This document shows positions 12,067-26,000 of a stretch of 64,000 nt of DNA, piece after piece (within the stretch, counting starts at the first letter, position 1; the number at the start of each line of letters is the position of its first letter). Position numbers and translations under genes: made by a program. The DNA is from Ignelater luminosus (Eukaryota > Arthropoda > Insecta > Coleoptera > Elateridae). Under the pieces are notes generated by a model. The model saw nothing but the letters and a program-made list of their open reading frames with translations. It did not search any database and had not been told where the DNA came from. The stretch is from assembly GCA_011009095.1 (NCBI GenBank), contig VTPC01001902.1, positions 62,001-126,000 of the forward strand. The letters run 5' to 3'.

Positions 12067-12960
12067 TTTAAAAAATGGTATAAGAACCTGATAACATTGT
12101 TTTGTAAGTCGACCTTGCTTATCTTATTAACATAATGTGAAATGTAAATAAGTGTTTTATAAAATGTTACTATTCTATAGTAGATATTAATCCAACGTTT
12201 TTATGTTGCTGAGAGTGTAATCGCGGATATCTACGTTGCGATACAAACATTTCAAAATTTCAAGTTCGATTGCAATATTAAAATAATGTTGAAATGTAAC
12301 TGATTCTATAAAAACAATTTCTCTTGCGTTCTCGTTTATTAAGATAAAAATATACTTGAAAAATATAATACTATCACTTGCGGAAAGCGGATTTGTATGC
12401 ATTTGAAAATCTGACTGATGCTTTTACAACCTAGCAACTAAACAAATCTCAGTTAAATTGTAAAAATATACATTGCTCAAAAGATCAGTGGAATTCTTCT
12501 TTATCGCTCAGTTACTTTCTAAATAAAAACATACCTATGATTTGTTCAACTATATAACGAGCTACTAAAACAACAAACGAATTCTTTATTTTCTATAGTT
12601 ACATGTAGATGGTTTTTGATTAGTTACAATCATGACAACAAGATTTAACAACACTGTTAAAGACAACAGAAAATTATAAAATGGGGGCTTACAGTTGTTG
12701 TAAAGTTACTGATGTGATCATTATTCTGTCAATATCAAGTCTAAGTTTGCTTACTAAAAATGTCAAGTTTCTTCAAAAAAGCTATAGGATGGACACTTTA
12801 TCTAGAAAAAAAGTTTTCTTATGGAAATTTTCCACTGAAAAAATTTTTTTTTTGAAAATTTATAACTTTTTTATTTCTTCACCGTCCAGAGTGGGAGTGA
12901 TCTCTTTTTACTCCTCTCAACGTGGGCTTTCAGGAAAACTATAGAAACTCCCCCAAAACT
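12067..12960. other. Upstream region of BCKDHA and repeat fragment
   Basis: Contains the presumed BCKDHA promoter just above 12066; no canonical core motif is obvious. At about 12545-12615 is a fragment with AATTCTTTATTTTCTATAGT that recurs in direct orientation at about 53770-53845. The open frames at 12187-12402 and 12681-12944 show no recognisable protein and are not called. Confidence 0.45.
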
Positions 12961-12963
12961 TGA

Positions 12964-13790
12964 GGGCCTAAACCGAACATTTACCAAGTGGTGAAAAGTC
13001 TGAGTCACAAAAATGTTACGCAACCACGTCAAGAAGGACGTTTCAACATGAACTTCGGTCATTTTGATCCACAAGTGGAGCCGCTCGAGAACTTTTTAGA
13101 TCTTTTAGATGCGTATTTTGTTATAAATGATGTTCCTGATTCCAAGAAGGTTAATTTCCTTACAATTTTGTTGGGTTCGGAATCTTATAGAAAAACTTTG
13201 AAAAACAAGCCATCTCCGAACATCGTCAGTCAGTCCACCTTCGCAGATTGCGGGAAAGTATTAAAAGGGTATTATTCTCAGACATCTAAGATTATAATAG
13301 GTGAGACCTTCAAGTTTCGTAGCCGTAATCAAAATGAAGGTGAGCCTATTATGGGCTTCATAACTGATCTAAAAAGGCTGTCAATCCGTTGTGAGTTTGG
13401 TGATCATTTGGATAGGTTTTTAAGGGATCGGCTCGTTGTAGGGCTACAGGAGAAAATGATTATAAACAAAATTCTAGTAGAAGATAATACGTTGACATTT
13501 GATAAGGGGTGCAAGCTAGTATTGGTCATGGAAAATGTTAACAAGTCAGCTATGGCGATCATTTCCAATATACAAGTCAAGTCTTGAGTCTATGCTGTCT
13601 CCAAAAATTCGTCTGGTTATAGTACAAGGTCAAGATCAGTCAATAGAAACTATAGTAGTCACTCGAATTCATCGTTTAAAGTCCGGGGCAGCTTCGAAGT
13701 CCCCATCACGTCACCAGAATAATTCAAGTAATCGGTACAACTCCAAGTCCTGTAAGTGCTAGATACATACATAGCTGATGATGATACTGA
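12964..13790 (+). mobile_element. LTR-retroelement gag fossil (probably Ty3/gypsy), broken
   Basis: A fossil fragment with the look of a Ty3/gypsy-type gag region. The main open segment encodes about 200 residues with the amphipathic capsid-like stretch typical of these elements, followed by a short basic, serine-rich region. No protease, reverse transcriptase or integrase was recognised nearby and no confident LTR pair was found, so only the gag end remains. It is broken and looks old. It lies between BCKDHA and the 3' end of the RUFY gene. Confidence 0.55.
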
Positions 13791-13989
13791 GAGGTAAATA
13801 TGCTCTCTATACTATCAAAAAGGTTATTTATAATATCAGGGAAAACGTTTGTCATACACCGTTTAATATTTTGCAAACCCTTTCTAAGAGTTTGTTTTTA
13901 TGGCGCATCACAAAAAATATTTCCAAAGTGTTTAATTTTGGTATGGCATAAAAATAATTTACACATTTACAACTATACATCCTATAACT

Positions 13990-14470
13990 GCTCGAATGAC
14001 TAATCCTATTACGCATCTTCTGACCGACTGTTCTTACTGCACTTACTTCACTTTCCTGTTTCCATTCACTGTTGTTCTATTTCTCCTCTACTGTTGCTGT
14101 TGTACTTTCTTTTCCTATCCTACCTCCTCTGACGGGCCGAACAATCAACGATCCCTGTTTTACTTTCTTTTCCTACACGCCCTCTGAACACCCAAATGAC
14201 TTTACTCAGCCAAAATTCTATGACCAACTTAACTGTTTCTACTGCTACAGAACGGCTATTCCTATTTACTTCTCTTCCTGTTCTACCTTTTCACGTTGTT
14301 GTAGTTTATCTGCCTATTTAGCTTTCTCTTTCTATTTCATGAACTCTGATCGACCGACCGGCGATTCCTACACTATTTTCTCTTCTTATTTTTTGTCTTC
14401 ATCCTCTGACTGCCTGAATAATTATCCCTATATTTAACCTCCTCTGACTGAGCAAATAAATTCTCCTATT
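13990..14470. repeat. Pyrimidine-rich, strand-asymmetric tract
   Basis: About 480 bases in which the plus strand is strongly enriched in C and T (runs such as TTCTCCTCTACTGTTGC, TTTCTTTTCCTA). A degenerate phrase of the form CTCTGAC(C/T)G(A/C)CC(G/T) recurs irregularly near 14019, 14129, 14346, 14407 and 14443. The two overlapping open frames here (13996-14187 and 14072-14437) result from the skewed composition, which avoids stop codons. Origin unknown; it could be a decayed minisatellite or the non-coding part of an old mobile element. Confidence 0.5.
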
Positions 14471-14720
14471 ACATGATGATTTCTTAATCTTGTTCTGTAT
14501 TTTCTACGAATATGCTTATATCAGGTGTTGCAGGCTGTAGGTAATGTTTAACAAGATAACTCATAATTGGCATCTGTGGCAAACCATCAACTACAAACGA
14601 ACTCACAGTTGACAATCAATGTATTAAGATATAGAAGTTTCAAGAATGACTCGATTACGGGACTTTTTGGACACTTATTATAAATAGAACAAGGGTTTGT
14701 TTCTAGGATATTCCACTTAA

Positions 14721-16335
14721 CCCTCATAATACCATAGGGTCACTAAGAGACCCCACGTGTAATTTAAAGGTATTTTTCTATTAATTTTTTTTTTACTAAA
14801 AATTCTGAAAAAATTTGACTTTTCCTAAAATATTGTTTTCTAAGTTTAGCTCGAGCACAATTTTTGTCTCAGTGACCCCAGTTATTACATACGCTATTTT
14901 ATCATGCCTCTACTATTTTTTCATTTATTTAGATATTTTCTCATATCTAACTGTTTCTTCAGAATGAAGGATTTGTTGGCTTGTTGATATTGGCAGGCGT
15001 TTACAAATCTCATAACGAAGGAATTACTAATTTGTGGAATGTAGAAGATAGACGTCCCATATTCAACAAAATGATGAGTAAAAGCAGGTTCACCACAATT
15101 TCTCAATGTCTGCATTTTGATAATGCTAAAGCCAGAAGAAGAAATCGAGATCCAGATAAATTATCGCCCATTAGAGCTTTTTTGAATTACGGGTACCCAC
15201 ATTACAAGATTCATACATACCCTACGAAAATCTGACCGTTGACGAGCAGCTGCTTAGCAGTAGGTGCCCCTTCAAACAGTTCATACCTTCTAAACCAGAG
15301 AAGTATGGTATAAAGATCTGGGCAGCTTGCAACAGTCAAACTTCATTTGTTTACAACTGCCAAGTATATATTGGTAAAACAGGAGACTAGCATGAAAGCA
15401 ACCAAGGCAAGCGAGTTGTTTTAGATATGACAAAGGGATTAGAAACATCAGGGAGAAATGTGACCACTGACAATTTTTTTACAAGCTTTGATCTTGCAAA
15501 AGAAATGGAAAAAAAAATTTAACATTGCTTGGTAAAATTCGAAAAAATAAACCAGAACTCCTCCAGGAATTAGTGACTACGCATGGGAGGGATGTATATT
15601 CAACAAGATTTGGTTATCAAGACAAAACCATGCTGGCCTTCTACTGTCCAAAAAAGGGAAAATCTTCACCTTGCTATTGACTATGCATGACAGTAGTCAA
15701 ATTTCTGAACTGAACAGAAAAAGCTGCAAATGATCATTGATTACAATAAAAGAATGTCAGGTGTAGACACAATGGACAAGCTTGTTCGAACGTACACTGT
15801 CAAAAGCCAAACAAAAAGATGGCCTGTGACAGTTTTTTATAACATGATAGCATTAGTGTGCTGAACACTTACATTATATGGTGTCACCTAAACGAAGATT
15901 GGAAAAAAAAAAAGGTTATAAAGGACGAGACTTTCTCATGCAGCTAGGAAAAGAATTAGTTGTTACTGGAAGAAGCGCAGAAAAAGCCTCCACATCACAA
16001 AGCCATCCGCAAGAAACTCAAAAATTAAAACGTGGTAGATGCTGGAAATGTCCCAGAAATTTGGACCGAAAATATTCCAAGCGCTAGCAGATTGCAATCG
16101 ATTTGTTTGTAATGTACATCAAAAAATTACCTGCTATGAATGTAAATCTGATGATTTGTAATCCTCTTACTATCCTTTAATATAATTTTCTAAAATTGTA
16201 TAGTATTACAAGACTTGTAAATTTGTTTAACAAATATTTGCATGAACCTACCTACATACATATATCAAATAAACATAGTATTTTTTCATAAATATTATAC
16301 TGTCTAGTAGAAAGTTTTGGGGTCACTAACAGATA
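14721..16335 (+). mobile_element. Decayed piggyBac-type DNA transposon
   Basis: The 5' end starts CCCTCATAATACC directly after a TTAA at 14717-14720, the standard piggyBac target. Transposase remnants follow: GLLILAGVYKSHNE and the ISQCLHFDN region (14975-15232); LTVDEQLL and KYGIKIWAAC (from about 15235); TTDNFFTSFDLAKEM (about 15463-15510); GVDTMDKLVRTYTVKSQTK (about 15757-15815); and a cysteine-rich tail (CWKCP, then CNRFVCNVHQKITCYECK, ending 16161). The frame changes several times and at least one internal stop (about 15389) interrupts it; the amino-terminal third is absent. The 3' end keeps GGGGTCACTAA near 16320 but lacks a terminal CCCT/TTAA. Confidence 0.85.
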
Positions 16336-17017
16336 AATAAACAAACTTCCATCGTTGTTTCTAAGACTATGATAAAATTCGAGATCTAAGCTATTGCATA
16401 TAATAATAACAGCAATTTCATTTTATTTCATTTCAAACGAACCAGACTGCTGTACATAAAACTTGAAATGGTGTTTTAATTGACATGTACATGGTGCTTA
16501 AACATCACGGTTATGTTACTTATTTCTCATTAAAAAGCAGTCAAGAGTCTAATAATGTTTTGGTTTGTATCTGTCGAAGACATTAACAGTTAAGAGTTTT
16601 TGGAACTTGGCAACACAGTACTTGTAAATATCATTCCATGATACCAATTTAATGCAGTCAGTGTTAGTGTGGAATAAGTAGTTGCTTAGTTACCAAGTAA
16701 GAGTGTGTTAAATGTCGCCACATTTTAAAAATGCTGCTTGCTAAAGAAGTGGATTTTTTGAAAAAGGGTGATCTCTTTTGAAATTTTAATGATACTCTCC
16801 AGAATAAGTTTTCCTTATCAAGAATGTAATTCTAACTCAATTCATTATTGTCTGGGTAGCTTTCTACAAAAGTAAAGATAAAAATTTTATATAAATATCT
16901 CCACAGAATCATATTTTATTTTGTATTATTATATACATAAAAATGTGCAAATATTAATATACATTTAAAAATATAATACCACTATATAAAAGCAATTGTT
17001 ATAATATTTTGTCCTAT
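16336..17017. other. Spacer holding the 3' end of the RUFY gene
   Basis: AT-rich DNA below the RUFY stop codon. Its upper part (about 16900-17017) should be the RUFY 3' untranslated region: on the minus strand it contains AATAAA-like signals (complement of tttatt at about 16916). No other gene seen. Confidence 0.45.
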
Positions 17018-20000
17018 TTAAATCACAGAGTACCGTCCTACTAGTAAGACGTGACAATCATCACAAACACGTACAGGCTTGGCTGATGAAGGTAAAGCCA
17101 TAGAGTTATCTGAACAAGCATTACAGAATATTTCTCCACAATTACGACAATGATGCTGGAACAGATCATCTTGTATAATTCTTGTCTCTTTCAGTCTATG
17201 CTAACTTACTTTTCTTTACAATATTATTTTTTTGGGCTTTACGATCAATTTATAAATAACTACACCAACATTTAAACATTTCTTAGACTAATCCAATAAA
17301 ATAATGAAATAAAAAACTCAACAAATACTATAATATTGCAAAGAAAGACTTGGAATTGGCCAATTCAAGATAAAAAGTAACTTACTTTTCTTCTAGTCAT
17401 GTTAAATTCCTTAGAGCAGTTTTTACAATGTGTAGTACTATTGTCTTTGGCCCATGTTCCATCTACTTTACGAACTACCTCTTCTTTAAGGTCTGAAATT
17501 TGCAACTTACTAACACTTAAATGTGCTCCCAATTCTTCTAGGGTTTGTTCTTGTTCTAACCATCTTTCTTTCAATGTATAGTATTCTTCTTGCAAAGTTG
17601 CATATTTCTGAAATATACACAAATAACAAAAAAAAAGAATAAAGAAATTAGTTGGTGCTTAAAGCATTCCAAATTCGAATGGAACAAACTACACACAGAC
17701 CTCCCACTGGTACTTTTAAGAAATTTATTTATAATTTCATGACATTTTTCTTGAGAAATTTATGATAAAATTTTTGAAATGCCAACATTGCTATAAAGTT
17801 TTTGTGGAAATCACTTTCCAACTACGAAAATTATTGAATTAAAGTGCACCTGCATGTACATATTTTTCAACTGTAGACGACCATCTTAAGAAAGTGAATA
17901 AAAGTTCACTAATTACAAGATGAAAATGGATATGTACTTATTTCAATGCACATATCAATCAACCAACAGATATAACTGTTAAATTTGAAAGACTTAGGGC
18001 GAGATATACCAACTAAGTTTGAATTTGATCAAGGTTCAACTGCATGAAAACAATTGGCGGGTGCGCAAGGAAAGGGGTATAAGTAATAAAAGTACAAATT
18101 GAGTAAATTAGCTAAGAAGGTAGTATCGCTATCCACAAATTAGCTGCTTAATCAATTTTTTTAACACGCATTAAATTTTGCCTTTTAGGTTAGTAATTTT
18201 TGTCCGTACTAAGTTAGCCATATTTCATGACTTAACTCATTTTGCACTAATTTTGACTTATACCCCTTTTCTCGCGCACCTACCAATTATTGTAATAGTT
18301 TCAAATTTGAATTTAGTTGATACAACCCACCCTTAAGGATTATTAACATCCTTGTTTCTACCTATTTTTTTGGATCAAACTTGAATCTATTTGTATCCTA
18401 GAATACAACTTAAGCCTAATTCACACTACGCGTGCCACGTATGAGCTCACGCATGCAACTATTGCGTGCGTTTCCTCTGTATTTCGTTCAACCTGTGTGA
18501 AGAAGCATGGATCTATTCACACTGTGTGTGCTGCTAGCTATTTTAGGGTTTTATGGTTTAATAAGGTTTTACAATGTTGGCAATATTTAGCAGAATAAAA
18601 ATAAAAATGTTACATGCGTTTTTTTATTTTGAAAAAGGCACGATCTTGTGAATCATTTTTAGGTTATCAAAGCTCCGTTACGATTTACAAATTTAGTAGT
18701 TATTGGAGTTGGTTTTTGTGTGTTGTGCTTGTATGCTGTTGTGTTTGTAGCTTTGATTGAACTCTTTCTTTAATTAGTCATTATTTTTAAGTGGACTTTA
18801 TATTGTAAATTTGTTTTAACTGCTGTGATTATAGCTTTTTAAGTTATTATTATTTATGAATTGCACTAACTCTCTCTTTGTTCAATGCTGTATATATTAA
18901 TCGTTAATCCATAAAACTAATATAAATACACTTGATTCGTACAAGATATCTCTTTATTTTCTGTTGTATTTACAAATAAGCACAACATTGTTATTTTAGA
19001 TTGGTATGCATAAAAACACTAAGTTTTCCACTAGAAATGCAGGAAAAAATCAAACAAGCTCTAATTTCGTGAATCAGCACACAGGATGGTGTGAATGATG
19101 GAAACGCATGCAATAATTGCAGACATAGTGTGAATTAGGCTTTAGTCTTGAACCAAGTTTTGGCTATTTAACATGAACTTTACCAAGGTTAATTTTCCTA
19201 AGTTCATTGAACAGTGCTACCACACCAACCTACAAAGTTTTGCACGTTTTGCATTTTGTTTACCTTAACCTCAATTTATATCTCAGTTTTTATAAAAAGT
19301 TTGTGTTTACAACCAACTGCTACTTGTTTCTTTATGAGTTACAATGTTGAATAAAAAAACTAAAAAATTATTTCATCATCGTCAACACTTGGTAATGTTG
19401 AAACATTGTTTAGTGTGCAAGTCTAGGGTAGAATTTAGCATCAAAATAGGTCTGGATCTAGTTTGTCAATCTACTTTTTACCAGTTTTTAGGATGAAAAA
19501 ATGATGGCATTTCACATTATAAGAAACCATACTACACGTCTACGTTCTAATTTATAGCAAACAAAAAAAGGTTGAAAAAGGATAATGTCATCGGCCTTTA
19601 GTCTTGTTAGATGTGCAGAAAAGTCCTAAATTCAATTCTACCCCATGCTAACTGTTGAAGAAAAGGTGAGAAATAAAACTAAGACTGTTTTAGGAATGAC
19701 ATTTCATATAAATATCATTGCCTTTATCTACTAGTTACTTCCACTACTTACTTGTGCAATTGCTTTTAAATGTGTTAATTCCAATTGCAATTGTGAAATA
19801 CGTTCCCTATCTTGCTGCATAGTTTCTTGTAATGATATTCTCCATTCTCTTTCCACTTTCAGATCTCCTTCAACAGTATTAGCCTGTTCCTCGTGATGAG
19901 CAGCTTGAATATCCAGTTCCCGTCTTTTCTGTTCTACATTGGTTCTTTCTATTTCGCTCTCACGATACCTAAACAATGGATATTTCAATGTTGAAACAAT

Positions 20001-23000
20001 AATATTAAAAGAGTTTAACCAACATTTAATGTTAATTAAGATTTACAACAGCAATCCCCAAATATGACAAAATTTTAAAGAGAAAATGCTATTCTGTACG
20101 AAATGATAGTTTTAGGTAGGTAGGTATCTTTAGTTATTTTGTAAGGAATTTAATTATGAGGACCATTTGAATCAGTCTATTTCTTCTATTTCTTATAAGA
20201 CATGTTTACTGCTGTACAAATTTATGCAGTTTTTGTTTAGAACGAGACTGACATTTAGTCATAATACATTTACATGATATTGATGAAAATGAACACATGC
20301 CTTATAAACAATTCGTAGGTTGGTATCAAAGCAAATTACTGGTCACATACAAACAGAAAAGTACAATAGAACTTTGATAACTCAAACTGTAATAAGACAA
20401 AAACTTTGATTAATTGAAGTAGTGTGAAATTATGGAAAAAAACTTCATATAGATATGTCCATGTAAAGATATCTTGCTTACTTAAATTTTTTGATATCTT
20501 AAATGAATCTATTAGAACATAATGCAAGCTGTTACTTTACTAAGTTGAAGCTTCATCTACATGAAGTTAAAATGTTAACTGAATTTTAACATTCCTGAGC
20601 GATTATGAACTATAAAACATGTATTTTTACAAACTGTGTGCAATCTAACCACAAAATGTTGCCTAAAGTAAAAATTTCTTAATTTGCTGATTTATTAAGA
20701 TCTCCACATCAACCTGCCAGAGCAAAGATTTGCACTCAGTTTTTTATACCCAAAACATAATACCACATGGAATGAATTAACTTTAATATCGCAAAAGCCA
20801 TAACAAGTGAAACCAAATAATTATACTTCACATATGTGGAAACAAGTGCACATTATGCACTTCTAGCACAACAAAGCCATGGAAAAATAGGCAACGAAGT
20901 TTAAATTTTGCTAAGTTGCAATACAATAGTGTAAAAAGTGTAGACAGCATACCCAAGTCTTTGATATTGTATTTACATAGTATTTATTGGCAATATTTAA
21001 AATAAAATCTAATAAGTTGAATTTTTCTCCTGTTCCTTTAGGTTTGAGTTATCGAAGTTCGACTGTATTCCTTCTGCAATGTAGAAGAGAGATGCTATCC
21101 TAACAATGAAGTATGTTTTAAAAAATATTTGTTTAACTAGTTGTCAACATAAAATAACAATTAAAATGTTAATAACTTATAGAAATAATCAGAAACAAGA
21201 CAGCAGCATCATAATGAAGAAAGACCAATTTCAAGATTTGACTTGATTATTCATATTTTTGCAAACAGATCAGAAAGCTGGATTTCATAGTGAGGACAAG
21301 TTTTAATTGGAAATTGAAAGTTAAACCTGAAAAACAGTTTTTCTATTCCTGCTCCTGAAAGTACATTTTTAACTGGTTTTTGACGAAGAAAGCAGCCCAC
21401 TTGAGACATTTTGTTCAAATTCCAAGAGTAGAAAAAAATTGTGTGTGACAAGTGCTTTCATCTTTGGCTGCAATTCTCATACACGTGCCACAAAGATGCC
21501 TTTTCCACATTTGTTGCACAAATAACTATTTTCTGATGTTTTTTCTAATTTTATGCAATTGTGTTTTTCATTTCCGACATTGTTCTAGTTACATTTTCAT
21601 TTCACAGCAACTAATGACAAGTAACACATTTTATGCACGTTCCATATTTCAGTTAAATTATCTTTCCAAGATGTTACTAAATACAGTGTTACTAGTAAGT
21701 TAGTATGTAATTAATTAAAATAAAAATTTTGTTTACATGTTAACAAACATGGCAGACCAATAAAAGAAACAAGTTCAGTTATACAACTTAATAAACTTGC
21801 CAAAGATAGAATTAAACGTTCATGTTCTGGTTCCAGTAGCCCATCGCCTAATGAATTATTGCTTACAAATAAATTATGGCAACTGAAATAACTGTGATTT
21901 TTAGCACTAAATTATCTAATATGTTTTTATTAGAGACTCCTGCATTTGCATTTTTGTCATCATCTTCATGAAAATTTGTATTTGTTAAATCAAAGCAGTC
22001 CTCCTTCATATTGAATGCAAATCATAGTAATCACCAGGAATTTAACAGCAGACTTCTAGTGCAGAGTGGCTGATTACTGAGGCAAAGTGCAGATTCCAGT
22101 AAGTTATTAATTTTTTTAATATAAAACTAAACATTTTATGACTTTTGATAAGTAAGTATGTACAGTGTGTCTGCAGACTGAGTTGACAATTGCTTGTTTC
22201 AAAACCTCCAATAATGGTAATATAATTTTGATGTTCCAACACTAATGAAGAAAATTTAAAAAATGCATTATTTTAGTATTAAAAAAACAACTAAGTTCCA
22301 AATTTACTCAAAAATCATGTTTCAACTGCACCTGCAAAAAAGCTAACACGATTTTTTAATTTAATTTAAATGCACTATCTTTCAGTAAAAAAGCGACCGA
22401 GTTTTAAATTTGTTAGAAAATCGTATTAGCTTTTTTTGCAGGTGCAGTTCAACTTCAAACATGGTAATCTGATTTTTGAGTAAATTTAGAACTTAGTCGT
22501 TTTTTTATATGCACCAAAATAATGCGTTTTTTAAATTTTCTTCATTATTGTTGGTAACAACAAAATTATATTACCATTATTGGAGGTTTGGAAACAAGCA
22601 GAAATTTTTATCAAGAATGACATTTTGTCCTAAGAGCAATAATAAAAAAGTTTTTCCTCTTGTCAACTCAATCTGTGGACACACTATATACCATACAGTG
22701 TGTCCACATTTCAATGCTCACTATTGGGATCTCGGAAATTGTAAGAGATTCGAAGTCGGTTAAATTAAAAAAGATTTGCTTATTTTGGAGATCAGTTTAC
22801 TTATGCTTTTGTTGTTTCAAAAAGGTTCACAGCTTACTCGATATTTGCTAAAAACGAAATTATCCCATTTTTTTAAATAAAAAGCATTTCCCACTTAGTG
22901 TGCCATGGCTTTAAACATATGAAAATCATTGATTTTTGTCAGATAAATTACATTTGTTATGTAACAATTGCTAAAACAAAACAAAAGACGCTTTTAAGAT

Positions 23001-26000
23001 ACTTTATTGAGCATTCACAGATAGCATCAACTAAGCATCTAATGCCCCATAAAAGCGTATTTATTTTGTTTTAGCAATTTTTGCATAACAAATGAATTTC
23101 TTTGATAAAACTCCACGACTTTGTGTGTTAGATGTCATGGCACACTATGATGAAAAATGATTTTTACTTCATAACTCGATAAAACAAAAGAATAGCTATG
23201 TCAAACCATGTATCACTGAAAAGCATTTAAGGCATGCAGTTCAGTAATATGGAAATCAAGTAGGTGTTCGATTGGAAAAAATTTGGATTTATGTTTCACC
23301 ACTGAAATAAAACAAAAGACAATGCAAAAATAATTTTTTTTGTTTTGGAGTAAATTCTCTAAAACACCCCCTTTTCTGTCTTTGCTCGTTCCTGAGATAT
23401 TTCACTTTAAAAAAATAAGATAATTTCATTTTTAGCAAATATCTAGTAAACCGTGGACTTTTTTGAAAAAACAAAAGCATAAGTAAACTGGTCTCCAAAA
23501 TAGCCAAAACTTTTCTAATTTAACGGACTTCGTATCTCTTACAATCTCCGAGATCCCGATAGTGAGCATCGAAATGTGGACACTGTATAATTAATATCAT
23601 TTTCAATTGACTGCTCTCAAAGATAAATTGGTAGTTATTGTTAATAACCTTCAAAAATAATCTTGGAATTATTTTGGAATTCGCAATTCAATTAAAAACA
23701 CAACATTTTAAAAATCATTTGCTTTCCAAACAAATACCTTGTGTTAAAACTTTTAGATATCATGATGGAAGGATTTTCTGGGTGAGACTAGTATAACTAG
23801 AAAACAAAAAAAATAACAAAAGTTAAAAATTAAAAAAAATAAAAGTCTTGTGGATACTAACAAAAAGGTTAATTACTCTTTGCTTAAGAAATTAATTGCA
23901 AGAAAATAATGGCAAACCTAAACTACGTGTAACTACTAATAAAAATAAAACAAATAAAATCAAGTATGTAATATGAAAAAAAGGTTTAAATAAGATAATG
24001 CAGTTCTTTTTCAAATTTTTATTTTACAAAAGTTATGCTAAGCCAAAGGCAATCATGCAACACAACGTTTTAAACATAAATATGTAAATACATTAATGTA
24101 TATTTTAACAAAAATCACATTCTAATTAACATCAATACATTAGATTTTTACAATATTACATTTGGAAAATAGTTACATTAATTACTATTACATTAAGAGA
24201 TGGCCTAAATTATAATTATAAGTTATTTTACTTAGCAGCTGCCGTAGTGAAGGTTTGCCAATACTTCTAAAGTTAAATATGTATAGAATAACCACTACAA
24301 GAATTAACAAGTAACATTAACAAGCAATATTATGATTAACTATATTAGGTTGAATTTAAATGAAGTAGAGAATAACTGCTAAACCTCTGGTTGCATTGGC
24401 ATGTCTAACCTTTTTGGAAATTGACCAATAAACAAATAAACTACGTACAAAACAAAGCAAATCAGCATACTCATTTTTCATGGTCACAGGTTTGACATAT
24501 CTGTCATACATAGTAGGTATTTTTACTTTTATGTACCCATTTAAATAATTATTACAAAAAAGCCATAAATAAAGATCAAATGTTATATTCACATTTTAAT
24601 TTCCCCTTATTATATATAAATTATTAATTTGTGTGACTCAAACAGATAATACCAGAGGGAAAAGGGTTAATTATCACATGTATTTTTGAAAACTCCTATT
24701 ATGCTTTATATTAAAATACTCAGTTTCGTCTTGTTTAATTAGACCAACTTTAAACTGATATACAGTAGAACCTCGGTTATCCGAGATAACGTGCGCTAGT
24801 CCTGCCTCAAATAGTTGAAATCTCAGATAATAAGAAATACAGAAAAATACATAGTTTGCTTTATGTGAATGTAAAAAAAACTCATGTTTTAAATCTGCAA
24901 AGATGATATTCAAAAATGTAACAATTTGCAGTCACATGATGTTATTATTAATTCTTTATTAGATGAATTACTTTGCAAAAATTATCTAGTCAGTTGCCCC
25001 CTATAATTAGGAGTTCAAATGATGGCGACTTGGATAATTAGAGTTCTACTGTACCATAATAATATTTTTTTTTTGTTAATGAATATGCACATTTGCACAC
25101 AAGTTTCTGTTTCACAGTTGCTTTTTATCTGTTGTATTTATTCAAATAACTCTTGTAACATTAAAGACAGCAAATAAAATAAGGACTGCAGTAATTTTTA
25201 GTTAATAATCAAAATATAAGCAATCCTTGCTACGAACTGATGGAATAATACTTGCAACATGCATATCAATACTTATGCAATAACGGACTATCTTCACCAA
25301 TATCATGGTTGGTAGCAAGATGTTAAAAATCTTCATTTACTCATGAAGTGTATACAACAAACATTTACATTAATACAGTGCAATCTATTTTTTCTTTGTG
25401 AATGGTTAATGAAGCTCAATAAATATATCAACATGTAAATATACTATAGTTAAAATTCAAATTTTTTTAAATACCCATTTACTAAATTCTGAAGTGTCAT
25501 TTACAAGACAACATTTTTAATTGAGATACTGTTAATGTGGTTCCAATGCATTTGTTGTCAAAATGTCCAGCACAATATTAAAAATTAGATTTTCTAATTT
25601 TTCCAGACATCTCCTAAAAGTGATTTCATATCCACGGACTAGAAAAACATTTACCTTCTACCTAAAATTTGCTGTATATTTAGTTAAAATTTATGACACA
25701 ATTTCAGCAAAATCAAGAAAACGTGGCAGTTTTGAAAGCATCTAATGTGAGTGAAGATGATAATGAGATACATCAAAGATTTGATTGTAGAGATTTCACA
25801 ACTAAGTTCTTTTGGTTTTCCAATTGCTGGGAAATAATAAAGTAATTCATGATTTTTGCAAAAAGAGATTCAATATTCTTGACTAATGCACCATAAAATA
25901 AGAATCTCTATTTGCACCTCTTGTCATTCTATATATTCCATTTAGTAGCCATTTAATATGTCAATCAAAGGCAAAGAAAAAGTTTGAATTGTTCGGCAGG

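Noticed and set aside
12187-12402. 71-aa minus-strand frame just above BCKDHA
   Set aside because: No family resemblance and no splice sites; probably chance.
14072-14437. 121-aa open frame rich in S, F, Y and P
   Set aside because: The pyrimidine-biased composition removes stop codons on this strand; no motif and no homology recognised.
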